Below, piece after piece: positions 36,018 through 46,505 of a stretch of DNA of 64,000 nt (its first letter is position 1; each line of letters starts with the position of its first letter). The notes below the pieces were generated by a model that was not told the origin of the DNA, made no database searches, and saw only the letters and a list, made by a program, of their open reading frames with translations. A program made the position numbers and the translations under genes. The stretch is from Balaenoptera acutorostrata (lineage: Eukaryota; Chordata; Mammalia; Artiodactyla; Balaenopteridae). Location: positions 52,439,000 to 52,502,999 of the forward strand of contig NC_080079.1 of assembly GCF_949987535.1 (NCBI RefSeq). The letters run 5' to 3'.

Positions 36018-38875
36018 ATCCTCACTGCCATTACACACCACTGGGCTATTACCTCTTCTCCACCTCAGTTAGGCTGAAGACTTTTTCTCTGGAAAGAATA
36101 AAAGAAACGATATGTGAATAGCAGAATACCATGCACAGTTAGGGGCAGAGTAGCACATAGAAAACAGAAGTATTAGAGAATATTGCACACTAAACAGTGA
36201 CCATCCTCTTTCTCCTTGGCTCCCAGAGCACTGGCAGCCAGGCCATACCTTCCCAGCAGGAGTTCAGATTAGCCTTTTCTGGAGAACCTGACCTAGCCCA
36301 AGAGGAAAAAGCTAACAACACTGACACCTGAGGTTCCCCAGTAAATGTCTGCAGGCCGATCATCCTACAGTGAAGCTCACAGTCCAGAACCCACACTCAA
36401 GTATTCAGAATTTGTGTTCATTTCTTAAACCACTTGACTCCTAAACCTGAACAAACAGCCAAGGACCATCAGACATGGGAGGAAAGCATCTAATATGGAA
36501 TACAGAGAACTAACTACCAACAAACAGGAAAGAGCAACCAGCAGAAAAAGAGAAGACATTGCATCCAACAAAGAAAAAATAATAGGATATGATAAGGGAA
36601 AAAGAAAAGCAGAAAACAAAAAGGAACTTTTGGAAATTGAAAATACATAGCAGAAACAAAGAAACTCAATAAAATGATTGGAAGATAAGTTTTGAAATGA
36701 CATAGAAAATGAGCAAAAAGAAAAGAGATGGAAAGTATTTTTAAAGATACAATCACTATATCAAAAGATCCAACATCCAAATAATATGATTTCCAGGAAA
36801 ACAAATGGGAGAAAATGATCAGCAAAATAATTCAAGTAAATTTCCAAGAACTAAAGGACATGAGTTTCAGATTGAAAAGGCTCACCAAATGCCCAGGAGA
36901 ATTGATAAAAATAGACACACTCACAGATTCAGCATAATAAAACTTTAGAAAAGTGAGGACAAAGAGAAGATTATATAAGTTTTCATAAAGAAATATCAGG
37001 TCACATACAAGGGATCAAAAGTCAGATGGATTTGGAATTCTTAACAACAGCACTAGGAGCTAAAAACAATAGAATGATGCCTTCAGATCCTGAAAGAACT
37101 TTTTCCAATTTACACTAGAATTCATACCAAGAAAAACTATCAGCCAAATAAAAGAGTAGGGGAAAAAAGACATTTTAAGATATATAAAGTCTCAAACACT
37201 TTCCGTCTTTTGTAAGCTACTGGATGATATGCTCCACCACCAAAACAAGAAAGTCAACTAACCTTATAATTCACAGGACATCAGCAGAGTACTCAGAAGA
37301 GTTTCACCTCAGTAGTAGGGGAAATTAGCCTTAGACTAAACGCTGATCAATCTGGTATTGCCTAACATAGATTAAAAGCAAGAACGAAAATTATCAAACT
37401 GTTTCCAATTAATTTAACTGCTTATCAGAACAAATTGTAAGTACATGTACCCAGCACTCAACAGATAAAATTTACAATGCCTGGCTTCTAATCAAAAATT
37501 AGCAAGCATGTTAAAAAGCAGAAAAATATGACCCAAATGAGGAGAAAAATCTATCAAAACATACCAGAAATGATGGAGTCGTCAGAATTTAAAATCTTTA
37601 ATTAAAGACATTAAAACAAGTATTATAATTGTGTTCCATATGTTTAATAAGCTAGAAGACTGATTATGTTAAGTAAAAACAGAGACATATAAAGAGCCAA
37701 ATCAAATTCCTACAGATGAACACTAAAATGACTGAGTTGAAAAATCCCTTAAATGAGTTTAACACTAGCAGGGGCGGGAGTTAGTAATTTGAAGACATAT
37801 CAATAGAAAATGTTCAAACTAAAACCCAAAGGGAAAATGTACTGGGGAAAAAAAAAACACAACAGCATCAGTGAGTTGTGTAACAATTTCATACAGGCTA
37901 TCACTCAGGTAATTGGAGTCCTCAAAGGAGAGAACAAAGATGGGTAGATAAAATATATTTGAAGAAATAATGGCCAAAATTTTTATAAATTGATTAAAAA
38001 TTATAAATCTACAGATTCCCAAAGCTCAATTAACTCCAAGCACAAGAAACATAAAGAAAACTATGTCATTGCACGTGACTACTGAAAAACAATGATAAGC
38101 ACAAAATCTCAAAGCACCCAGAGAAATAAAGACACAGTACATAAAGAGAAACAAAAGATAAAGTGGTAGTGGATTTCTAAGTAGGAAGACAGTGGAACAG
38201 CATCTTTATAGTACAGAAAGAAAAAGAAACAAAAAAGTCAACCTAAAATTCTATAACACTGAAACTATCCCTCAAAAATGAAGGCAAATTTTTTTTAATG
38301 TTAGCCATACAAAAGCTGAAATAATCCATTATCAATAATAATCCAGTATCAGACCTGCAATAAAGGTGCAAAAAAACCTACAATAAATGTTAAACATTTT
38401 TTTTAGCTAGAAGAAAACTGATTCCAGATAAAATCTGGATCTATACAAAGGAAGAGCACTACAAATGTTAACCATGTAGGGAAATTTTTTTTAATTCTTA
38501 TTATTTAAATGTCTAAAATATTGCTAATGTTAAAAGTAAAAAAATAGTAACAATGTATAAGGTGGTTTATAACATGTGTAAAACTAAATGTTTGACAAAA
38601 AAAGCACAGAAGCTGACAAGGGAAAAATAGAAGTATAGTGCTGTAAGGTTCTTATATTACACATGCTATAATATTCTACTTGAAGGTAGACTATTATAGG
38701 TTATAGATGTATATTATAAATACTAAGGTAATCACTAAAATAACACAACAAAGAGAAAAAGCTAATAAGATAACAAAGGAGATAAAAATGAAATTTAAAA
38801 ACATTCAATTTAAAAGAAGGCAGAAAAAGAAGAAGGGGGAACAAAGAATATATGAGAAAAATTAAAAACAAATAG
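35440..38875 (+). mobile_element. Old L1 (5' region, ORF1 and start of ORF2), left part
   Basis: 5'UTR-like text at 35440-35700 and about 36250-36430 is followed by decayed ORF1 (gcatcagtgagttgtgtaac near 37866, 'ggtaattggagtcctc' near 37908). The sequence then runs into ORF2-proximal DNA ending 'aaaaacaaatag'. It continues without loss at 41652, so the intervening 2.74 kb is an insertion. A MIR fragment at about 35770-35960 interrupts the 5' side. Frames are fully degraded. Confidence 0.75.
35770..36019 (+). repeat. MIR fragment followed by (AATG)n/(AATA)n microsatellite
   Basis: MIR text includes 'actgcctggctctaagtccc' (about 35781) and 'gcctggcacatagtaaattc' (about 35940). It leads into AATG repeats (about 35961-35985) and then AATA repeats to 36019, a microsatellite that appears to have grown from the MIR 3' end. 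Confidence 0.85.
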
Positions 38876-38984
38876 CAAATTGGTGAATTTATTTATTTTT
38901 TCAAATTTTATTTATTTATTTTATTTTGGTAAAAAACATATGAGATTACCCTCAACAGATTTTTAAGTGTATAGTACAATATTC

Positions 38985-39018
38985 AATTATTATTATTATT
39001 ATTATTTTATTATTATTT
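38985..39018. repeat. (ATT)n microsatellite
   Basis: ATT units with one interruption, placed directly at the tail of the minus-strand L1. On the minus strand it reads as an extended A-rich (AAT)n tail. Confidence 0.9.
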
Positions 39019-39592
39019 TTTTTAAACATCTTTATTGAAGTATAATTGCCTTACAATAGTGTGTTAGCTTCTGCTTTTTAACAAAGTGAATCAGTTATAC
39101 ATATACAATATGTTCCCATTTCTCTTCCCTCTTGCATCTCCCTCCCTCCCACCCTCCCCATCCCACCCCTCTGGGTGGTCACAAAGCACCGAGTTGATCT
39201 CCCTGTGCTATGCGGCTGCTTCCCACTAGTTATCTATTTTATGTTTGGTAGTGTATATATGTCCATGACACTCTCTTACCCTGTCACATCTCACCCCACC
39301 CCCTCCCCATATCCTCAAGTCCATTCTCTAGTAGGTCTGTGTCTTTCTTCCCATCTTGCCACTAGGTTCTTCATGACCTTTTTTTTTTTTTCCTTAGATT
39401 CCATATATATGTGTTAGTATACGGTATTTGTTTTTCTCTTTCTGACTTACTTCACTCTGTATGACAGACTCTAACTCCATCCACCTCACTACAAATACCC
39501 CCATTTCATTTCTTTTTATGGCTGAGTAATATTCCATTGTATACATGTGCCACATCTTCTTTATCCATTCATCCGATGATGGACACTGAGGG
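39019..39592 (-). mobile_element. Young L1 3' end, 5'-truncated, mosaic
   Basis: On the minus strand it carries the end of ORF2 and the whole 3' UTR down to 'caataaagatgtt' and the tail. The minus ORF at 39394-39705 keeps L1 C-terminal text (KMWHMYTMEYYSAIKRNE). Truncation occurs at gatggacactgag. Compared by eye with the copy at 53.4 kb, positions to about 39508 differ by roughly 8%, whereas positions from about 39509 onward are almost identical. No target duplication of its own is evident. Confidence 0.9.
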
Positions 39593-40275
39593 AGGTGCCA
39601 GAATTTTAAGCAGCAGCTCAGGCTCATGCTGGCTAGTATTTCACTGCCCAAGCTATTCATCTGGCTCAACAAAAGCTCCTCCTCCTCCCTCCTCCTCCCT
39701 CCCATTATTTAGTATCCTTTTCATCTCCCATCCAGGCCATTTATACAGTTCCCTAACTCCCAATCTTACCTTCCCTAACCCCTCCTAAGCCCCAGACTGA
39801 AAAGAATTGCCTTTTTCCACTCTGCTGACCACCTCTAGAAGTACAAGTCACTTAGCACCGGAGGAAATATTGAATTTTCTCCTGTTCTGCTGAGGTTACC
39901 CACCACGGGCCATTAAAAAGATAACCATTGGGGCTTCCCTGGTGGCGCAGTGGTTGAGAGTCTGCCTGCCGATGCGGGGGACACGGGTTCGAGCCCTGGT
40001 CTGGGAGGATCCCACATGCCGCGGAGCAACTAGGCCCGTGAGCCACAATTACTGAGCCTGCGCGTCTGGAGCCTGTGCTCCGCAACAAGAGAGGCCGCGA
40101 CAGTGAGAGGCCCGCGCACCGTGATGAAGAGTGGCCCCCACTTGCCACAACTAGAGAAAGCCCACGCACAGAAACGAAGACCCAACACAGGCAAAAATAA
40201 ATAAATAAATAAATAAAAATTAAAAAAAAAAAAAAAGATAACCATTTTTAAAATATACTTGACAGTCTGGAAGAT
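39593..40275. repeat. Duplicate of the 54.01-54.37 kb locus, with a later SINE
   Basis: With the SINE (39930-40231) and one of its duplications removed, about 365 bp match 54007-54372. I see a single base difference outside the SINE (a at 39840, t at 54254). The match ends at 'gtctggaagat' on both sides. The piece includes the right-hand target duplication (aggtgccagaatttt) of the 53-kb L1, but the left-hand partner is absent here. The 53-54 kb locus is therefore the source. The ORF at 39537-39788 is an intra-repeat translation. Confidence 0.9.
39930..40231 (+). mobile_element. CHR-2-like SINE, young subtype
   Basis: Head ggggcttccctggtggcgca, B box near 39988, and a body with 'gcgcgtctggagcctgtgc' and 'ggccgcgacagtgagaggcc' in place of the tandem units seen in other copies. 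The tail is (AAAT)n plus A. Target duplications aaaaagataaccatt lie at 39915-39929 and 40232-40246. The orthologous position in the 54-kb copy (about 54331-54345) is empty. Confidence 0.97.
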
Positions 40276-40479
40276 TTTTATTTTGCTATTTGTACAATGA
40301 TTGAGTTACTAATCATACTTCACAGCTCAAGGCTCATTACCATCACTGGTCTGTGTAAGGATCATCTCTTGTTTATTTACATATATATATTCCCAAATAT
40401 CTTCCTTGTTATGCCTATTTTCCTTGCTTGCCTGTTTTCCAGTGCACTTTTTACAAAAGTCTAATGAAGTACTGGGAAT

Positions 40480-41165
40480 ATTTTGAAGGTGTGATATTGT
40501 GATGCATAATAAGAAATAAATATTTGGTCTTCCTCCCTATTCGTAGCACAGAGCTCCTAAAACCCTTGGAATTTCCAAAGTGATGAGAATCATAAAGGTG
40601 TCTTGATATTCAAAACGAAACTCTTGTCAACGACACCAGACTTTGTGTTAATGAGGTGACTTTTGGAAAGTCCTTGAGGATGGGGCAGGTTGCCAGGGGA
40701 ACCAACCTAGTGAGATGGGGTTGGAAGTTCCAGTCCCACCCTGACCTCCCAGGAGAGGAGAGGGGCTAGAGGTTGAATCCATTATCAATAGCCAATGATT
40801 TAATCAATCATGGCTATATAATGAAGCCTCCATAAAAACTCAGAAGGATGGGGTTTGGAGAGCTTCCAGGTCAGTGAACACCTGGGGATTTGGAGAGACT
40901 GGTGTGCCCAGAGAGGGCATGAAAGCTCTGCACCCTTTCCCCATATCTTGCCCTATTCATCTCTTCCACCTGGCTGTTCCCAAGTTATATGCTTTTATGA
41001 TAAACTGGTGATGTAGTAGGTAAAATGTTTCTCTGTATTCTGTGAGCCACTCTAGCAAATTAATGGAACCCAAGGAGGAGGGTATAGAAACCTCTGATCT
41101 ATAGTTGGTGGCTCAGAAGCATAGGTGACAACCTAGACTTGGGGAGGAAATAAAGGTTCTTGCCT
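40480..41165 (+). mobile_element. LTR-like dispersed repeat, family not assigned
   Basis: The text 'gcccttcctccctattcg'-like, 'gcctccataaaaactcag' (about 40827, TATA-like), 'atgataaactggtgatgtag' (about 40997) and 'gtgagccactctagcaaatt' (about 41042) matches a common mammalian repeat that I remember as LTR-like. It lacks visible flanking duplications. I do not name its subfamily. Confidence 0.55.
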
Positions 41166-41462
41166 TTGTTTTATGGCTAAACTACTATTTTGTCTTGCTT
41201 CACTGTTTTCCTTTGTTTCTGCATTTTCCAATTTCTCTGATTAAATTTGTTCTTTGGAACTTGGGGGAGGCCTACACTACAGACGTAGAACATGACAGTT
41301 TGGAATTTAATGAGCTCTCCTCTATGACTGAATGGATGGGTTATTTTTGCAAATGTTTCCTGTGTGCTCAAAAGGAAAGTGGGTCCTCTGCTTGCTGGTT
41401 ACAGTTCCAAAATTTTGAGGTTATTAATTGTATTATTAAGCTCTTCAATATCACTGCTTAGT

Positions 41463-41635
41463 GGGCTTCCCTGATGGCACAGTGGTTAAAAATCCACCTG
41501 CCAATGCAGGGGACACGGGTTCGAGCCCTGGTCCAGGAATATCCCACATGCCGTGGAGCAACTAAGCCCATGCACCACAACTACTGAGCTTGCGCTCCAG
41601 AGCCCATAAGCCACAACTACGGAGCCCGCGTGCCA
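41463..41635 (+). mobile_element. CHR-type SINE, 3'-truncated by an insertion boundary
   Basis: Head gggcttccctgatggcacag, B box near 41519. The body is cut off at 'cgcgtgcca', exactly where the host L1 and the 16-bp duplication begin. It has no tail and no right-hand duplication, so the truncation was caused by the larger insertion rather than by its own retrotransposition. Confidence 0.92.
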
Positions 41636-41651
41636 CAAATTGGTGAATTTA

Positions 41652-42800
41652 AACCTAATCATATTACGAATCAAACTAAATGTAAATGGTCTAAATACTA
41701 TCAGTAAAAGTTAGAGATTGTCAAATTGTATTTTAAAGAGCAAGATCAAATATATGTTGCCTATAAGTAATCCACTTAAAATATGAAGGTCCCCAAAAGG
41801 CTAAACGTGAAAGAATAAAAAAAAAAAAATACCATGCTAACACTATTGAAAAGAATTTCAGAGCAAAGGATAATTACCAGGGGTAGAGAGAGACATGTTA
41901 TAATTATAAGAGGTCATCAAGGAGACATAATTCTCCTAAAGGTTTATCCATCTAATAACAGAATTTCATAATAAATGCAGCAAAAACTTATATAACTGCA
42001 AAGAAAAATTAACAAATTCACAGTTTTAGTCAGATATTTCAACACATCTCTTTCAATAATTGGTAGAACAAGTAGACAGAAAATCAGTAAAGATATAGTA
42101 AACTGAACAACACTAGCAACCAATTTGATCGAACTGACAATTATAAAACAGTCCATCCAACAACAGAAGATTACATATTCTTCTCAAGTAAGTGCAGCGT
42201 ATTTACTGAGACCATATTGCAGGCAATAAAACAAGCTTCAATAAATTTTAAGGAATTTAAGTCATACAAAGTATGTTCTCTAAATATAATGGCATTAAAT
42301 TAGCAATCAATAATAGATACTTGTAAAATCACTAAATATTCAGAAAACAAACAACACACTTCTAAATAAACTATGGGCCAAAGAAGAAATCAAAAGGCAA
42401 ATTAGAATGTATTCTGAGCTAAATGAAACAAAATACAACAAACCAAGAGTTGTGGAATGCAGCTAAAGCTACCAAATGAGGCAGCCATTCCATTCCTAGG
42501 TATGTACCTAAGAGAACTAAAAAACAGCCTGGGTCCATATAAAAACATTTGCATATCATATAACTCCATTTATATAAAGTTCTAGAAAATTCAAACTAGG
42601 CTGCCTTGATAGACAGCAGATCAGGGTTGGTGTCTGGAAAGAGCAGAAGGAAGGATTACAAAGTAGCAAAAGGAAACTTTTGAGAGTGATGATATGTTCA
42701 TTATCATCATTGTAGCAATAGTTTCATGGGTATATTTGAGTACACGGTTACTTATGTATTTGTTTGTCGTCCAATTAGCATACCATCTCATGTTGTTAAG
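41652..42800 (+). mobile_element. Old L1 (ORF2 and 3' end), right part
   Basis: It continues the L1 of 35.4-38.9 kb: 'taaatgtaaatggtctaaata' near 41678, 'aacaagtagacagaaaatcag' near 42068, and 'cacttctaaataaactatggg' near 42357. An internal deletion near 42460 then jumps to C-terminal and 3'UTR text (cattcctaggtatgtacc near 42491, 'gatgatatgttcattatcat' near 42690). The join lacks most of the reverse-transcriptase region. Confidence 0.8.
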
Positions 42801-43435
42801 GTCCAGGAAGCATCTCTTTATGGTCTTTATTGTCAAATGCACCATTCCTAGCTAATTTCCTATCTCCTGCCACACACACATATACACACAAAAGAGAGCA
42901 ACGTTTTATTGTTTACAAGGCCATGGTTATGGCTCTTTGGAACTGGATTGTATTGAAATAACATAGATATTTTTGCCCCTAAAGTTACCTATTACATTTA
43001 TTTAATCCTGGTTACATCCTTGCTCCTGCCATTACATCATGGGTCATGCCATCCGTGAATACTGGCTTCTGATGACTTTCTTATAAGTCATTACTGTGTT
43101 TCTTTGATGATGACCACAGATGCAAGTCTTAACCAGAGTACACAGGAAAATGTGAGTGATAATCATTTTCTGTTCATGTTAAATTTACTGGTTGGTATTT
43201 TATAGTGTAAAAGTGTAAAAAAGAACACCACTTTTCCCAGCTATGTCTTCTTTGAATTCTTTAGGCTGCAATCACTGCATTCCTAAAGTTGGATCGCCAT
43301 CAATGCTGACCACAGACCACCTGCCCTCCATGCACTACCTCCAGTGGGGACACAGGCAAGAGGCTAATGTGTAGAAAGAAAATAGTCATCTCAATTGCAC
43401 AAGGAATTTCTGTCCCTCACCCTATATGACTTAAT
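42801..43435. other. Unassigned sequence
   Basis: No recognised element. A short degenerate (CA)n lies at about 42871-42892. Confidence 0.4.
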
Positions 43436-43447
43436 ACCATCTGGGAG

Positions 43448-43771
43448 GATTTCCCTGGTAGTGCAGTGGTTAAGAATCTGCCTGCCAATGCAGGCAACAC
43501 AGGTTCGAGCCCTGGTCCAGGAAGATCCCACATGCCGCAGAGCAACTAAACCCGTGCGCCACAACTACTGAGCCTGCGTGCCACAACTACTGAAGCCCGC
43601 GCGCCTAGAGCCCATGCTCTGCAACAAAGACAAGCCACCACAATGAGAAGCCCGTGCACTGCAATGAAGAGTAGCCCCCGCTCGCCGCAACTAGAGAAAG
43701 CCTGCGCACAGCAACGAAGAACCAACACAGCCATAAATAAATAAATAAATAAATAAATTTTTTTTAAAAAG
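43448..43771 (+). mobile_element. CHR-2-like SINE, near full length
   Basis: Head 'atttccctggtagtgcagtg', B box near 43503, body with tandem ccacaactactg units, tail (AAAT)n. Target duplications accatctgggag lie at 43436-43447 and 43772-43783. The minus ORF at 43546-43890 is its translation. Confidence 0.95.
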
Positions 43772-43783
43772 ACCATCTGGGAG

Positions 43784-45104
43784 AGCACAGCATCACCACA
43801 TGGATCAGCAGCAAGAATGGGCAGTGAAAAGAAGAGCTTACTGCATTGCGAAGTAATAGTCTTAAACGTCCTCAGTGGAGAAAGGTACAAACACTTGTCA
43901 TAAAGCCTGCAGAGGGGATAGGGTAACTATCTGGTAGCCAGGCATGAAAAGATGCATAGAATAAAGGACCTCTGTCACCCCCCTACTGCTGCCCTCTGCT
44001 GCTGTAGATCAGAGGCAGCACTGAAGTTGAAACATACATGGTGATCCTCACACACAGGTCAAACACATCAGTCAGAAGTGAACTGTTGGTAGTCGAGAAC
44101 CCTAATATCATTCTATACCTATATCAACAGTGAACTGTTGGTAGTCCAGAACCCTAATATCATTCTATATCTAACATTCTAAATCATATCACTAAAAATC
44201 AGCATATTGACACCATTCTGGTGGCCCAATCTCACACAATCCCATAAAACAAATACCATAGGAGCCAGCAGGAATAATCCACTTTCCATACCACTCCTCT
44301 GGAACCTGAGTCTAGCCACTGAGTCCAGAATAGCCCCATAGGTGCAAGGTTGAGCTGAGATGCTCCCTGGGGTGTCTGGTTGACTCTACATACTTGATAG
44401 ACGGTCAACAAGCATTGCAAAAGGGAGAAGCAGGGACTGGGACCACCACACATCCTGGTCGAGGATCAGAGCACACCACCAACATAGCTCTACCAGTTCT
44501 GGCCCAGCCAGTCCCAGGCACTGGTGTGGAGGGGGGGGGACTTGGAAAATTGCCATGTATGCACTTCCAGCAACTGGGACTCATGTGGGACTAGTCCGAA
44601 CTCAGGGTGCCCTGCCAGCCCTAACTGGTCACAGCCACCAGAGAGGGACACAGACAATTTCACAGAAAGTACTCCTCTGAAGCATAGGACATTGGACAAA
44701 AGCCTCATTTCCTGAGAAGCATGAGGAAAAAAGCTCCCCTGCCTCCCTGAGTGAGGGTAACACAAAGCAGAGCACACAAGTCAACCTGCAATAAGGATGC
44801 AATATATGACAGAGAAATCAATGTTATGGTTTAGAGCCATTGAGATTCAGGGCTGTTCCAGCAGCAACTTAGCCCATCCTGACTGATGCACATGATGACA
44901 GCTATCACCAGGCATAGAACTATCAATCCAGATCAAAGCAATGTAATTCAACAGGAAGATATGTTGAGGGAAGTCAGCACCAATAAGCTTTCTGCTGTTA
45001 ACAATTTTTAAATATTTTTAATAGACAACGTTTAGGTAAGCCTAACCCATATTCTTATACATATTTTATTTCACAGGACCATGAGATGATGAAGTTCTTT
45101 CATT
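43784..45104. other. Unassigned sequence with a local tandem duplication
   Basis: No gene recognised. A 52-bp tandem duplication lies at 44077-44176. ORFs at 44232-44777 (63-95 codons) on both strands show no domain. Confidence 0.4.
44077..44176. repeat. 52-bp direct tandem duplication
   Basis: Copy 1 is at 44077-44128 and copy 2 at 44129-about 44176. Both begin agtgaactgttggtagtc and contain agaaccctaatatcattc. Only a few substitutions separate them. Confidence 0.92.
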
Positions 45105-46132
45105 AGAACACAAATATCACTACCTAAGGAGACAAAAGACCTGTATGCAGAAAACTATAAGACACTGATGAAAGAAATTAAAGATAATACAAACAGATGG
45201 AGAGATATACCATGTTCTTGGATTGGAAGAATCAACACTGTGAAAATGATTACACTACCAAAAGCAATCTACAGATTCAATGCAATCCCTATCAAACTGC
45301 CACTGGCATTTTTCACAGAACTAGAACAAAAAATTTCACAACTTGTATGGAAACACAAAAGACCCCGAATAGCCAAAGCAATCTTGAGAAAGAAAAACGG
45401 AGCAGGAGGAATCAGGCACCCAGACTTCAGACTATACTACAAAGCTACAGCAATCAAGACAGTATGGTAGTGGCACAAAAACAGAAATATAGATCAACGG
45501 AACAGGATAGAAAGCCCAGAGATAAAGCTACACATATATGGTCACCTTATCTTTGATAAAGGAGGCAAGAATATACAATGGAGAAAAGACAGTCTCTTCA
45601 ATAAGTGGTGCTGGGAAAACTGGACAGCTACATGTAAAAGAATGAAATTAGAACACGACCTAACACCATACACAAAAATAAACTCAAAATGGATTAAAGA
45701 CCTAAATGTAAGCCCAGACACTATAAAACTCTTAGAGGAAAACATAGGCAGAACACTCTATGACATAAATCACAGCAAGATCCTATTTGACCCACCTCCT
45801 AGAGAAATGGGAATAAAAACAAAAATAAACAAATGGGACCTAATGAAACTTAAAAGCTTTTACAGCAAAGGAAACCATAAACAAAACGAAAACACAACCC
45901 TCAGAATGGGAGAAAATATTTGCAAAGGAAGCAACTGACAAGGGCTTCATCTGCAAGATATACAAGCAGCTCATGCAGCTCAATATGAAAAAACAAACAT
46001 CCCACTCCCAAAATGGGCAGAAGACGTAAACAGACATTTCTCCAGAGAAGATATACAGATTGCCAACAAACACATGAAAGGATGCTCAACCTCACTAACC
46101 ATTAGAGAAATGCAAATCAAAACTACAATGAG

Positions 46133-46491
46133 GGCTTCCCTGGTGGCACAGTGGTTAAGAATCCGCCTGCCAATACAAGGGACATGGGTTCAAGCCCTGG
46201 TCTGGGAAGATCCCACATGCCGCGGACCAACTAAGCCTGGGAACCACAACTACTGAGCCTGCGGCCTAGAGCCCGCGAGCCACAACTACTGAGCCCATGT
46301 GCCACAACTACTGAGCCTGCGCTCTAGAGCCCGTGCTCCAGAAGAAGAGAAGGCACTGCAATGAGAAGCCCGTGCACTGCAATGAAGAGTAGCCCCCGCT
46401 CACCACAACTAGAGAGAGCCCACAGCAATGAAGACCCAATGCAGCCAAAAATAAATAAATAAAATAAATAAATTGAAGAAAAAAAAGAAAA
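46133..46491 (+). mobile_element. CHR-2-like SINE inside the young L1
   Basis: Head ggcttccctggtggcacagt, B box gggttcaagccctgg near 46186 (one base off the usual gggttcgagcc), full-length body, A-rich tail. Target duplications aaaactacaatgag lie at 46119-46132 and 46492-46505 and come from L1 ORF2. Confidence 0.97.
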
Positions 46492-46505
46492 AAAACTACA
46501 ATGAG

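Larger units (their letters stand above)
38876..41651 (-). mobile_element. 2.74-kb composite insertion with 16-bp target duplications
   Basis: Perfect direct repeats caaattggtgaattta (38876-38891 and 41636-41651) bound the block and join the two halves of the host L1. The left edge is T-rich and the right edge cuts through a plus-strand SINE. This is what a minus-strand, 5'-truncated, L1-driven insertion would give. Inside, left to right, are: an old L1 3' end on the minus strand (ttttggtaaaaaacatatg near 38924), an (ATT)n run, a young minus-strand L1 3' end, a tract copied from the 54-kb locus, a CHR SINE, an LTR-like repeat and a truncated SINE. Confidence 0.75.

Noticed and set aside
39537..39788. 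Identical 83-codon ORFs at 39.5 and 53.95 kb as a conserved small gene
   Set aside because: Their identity comes from the recent copying of the locus; the frame starts in L1 antisense sequence.
39019..40275. Simple 5' transduction by L1 from the 53-kb locus
   Set aside because: A transcript of the 53-kb L1 would give uniform identity along the L1; the 3' part differs by about 8%, so a mosaic origin fits better.
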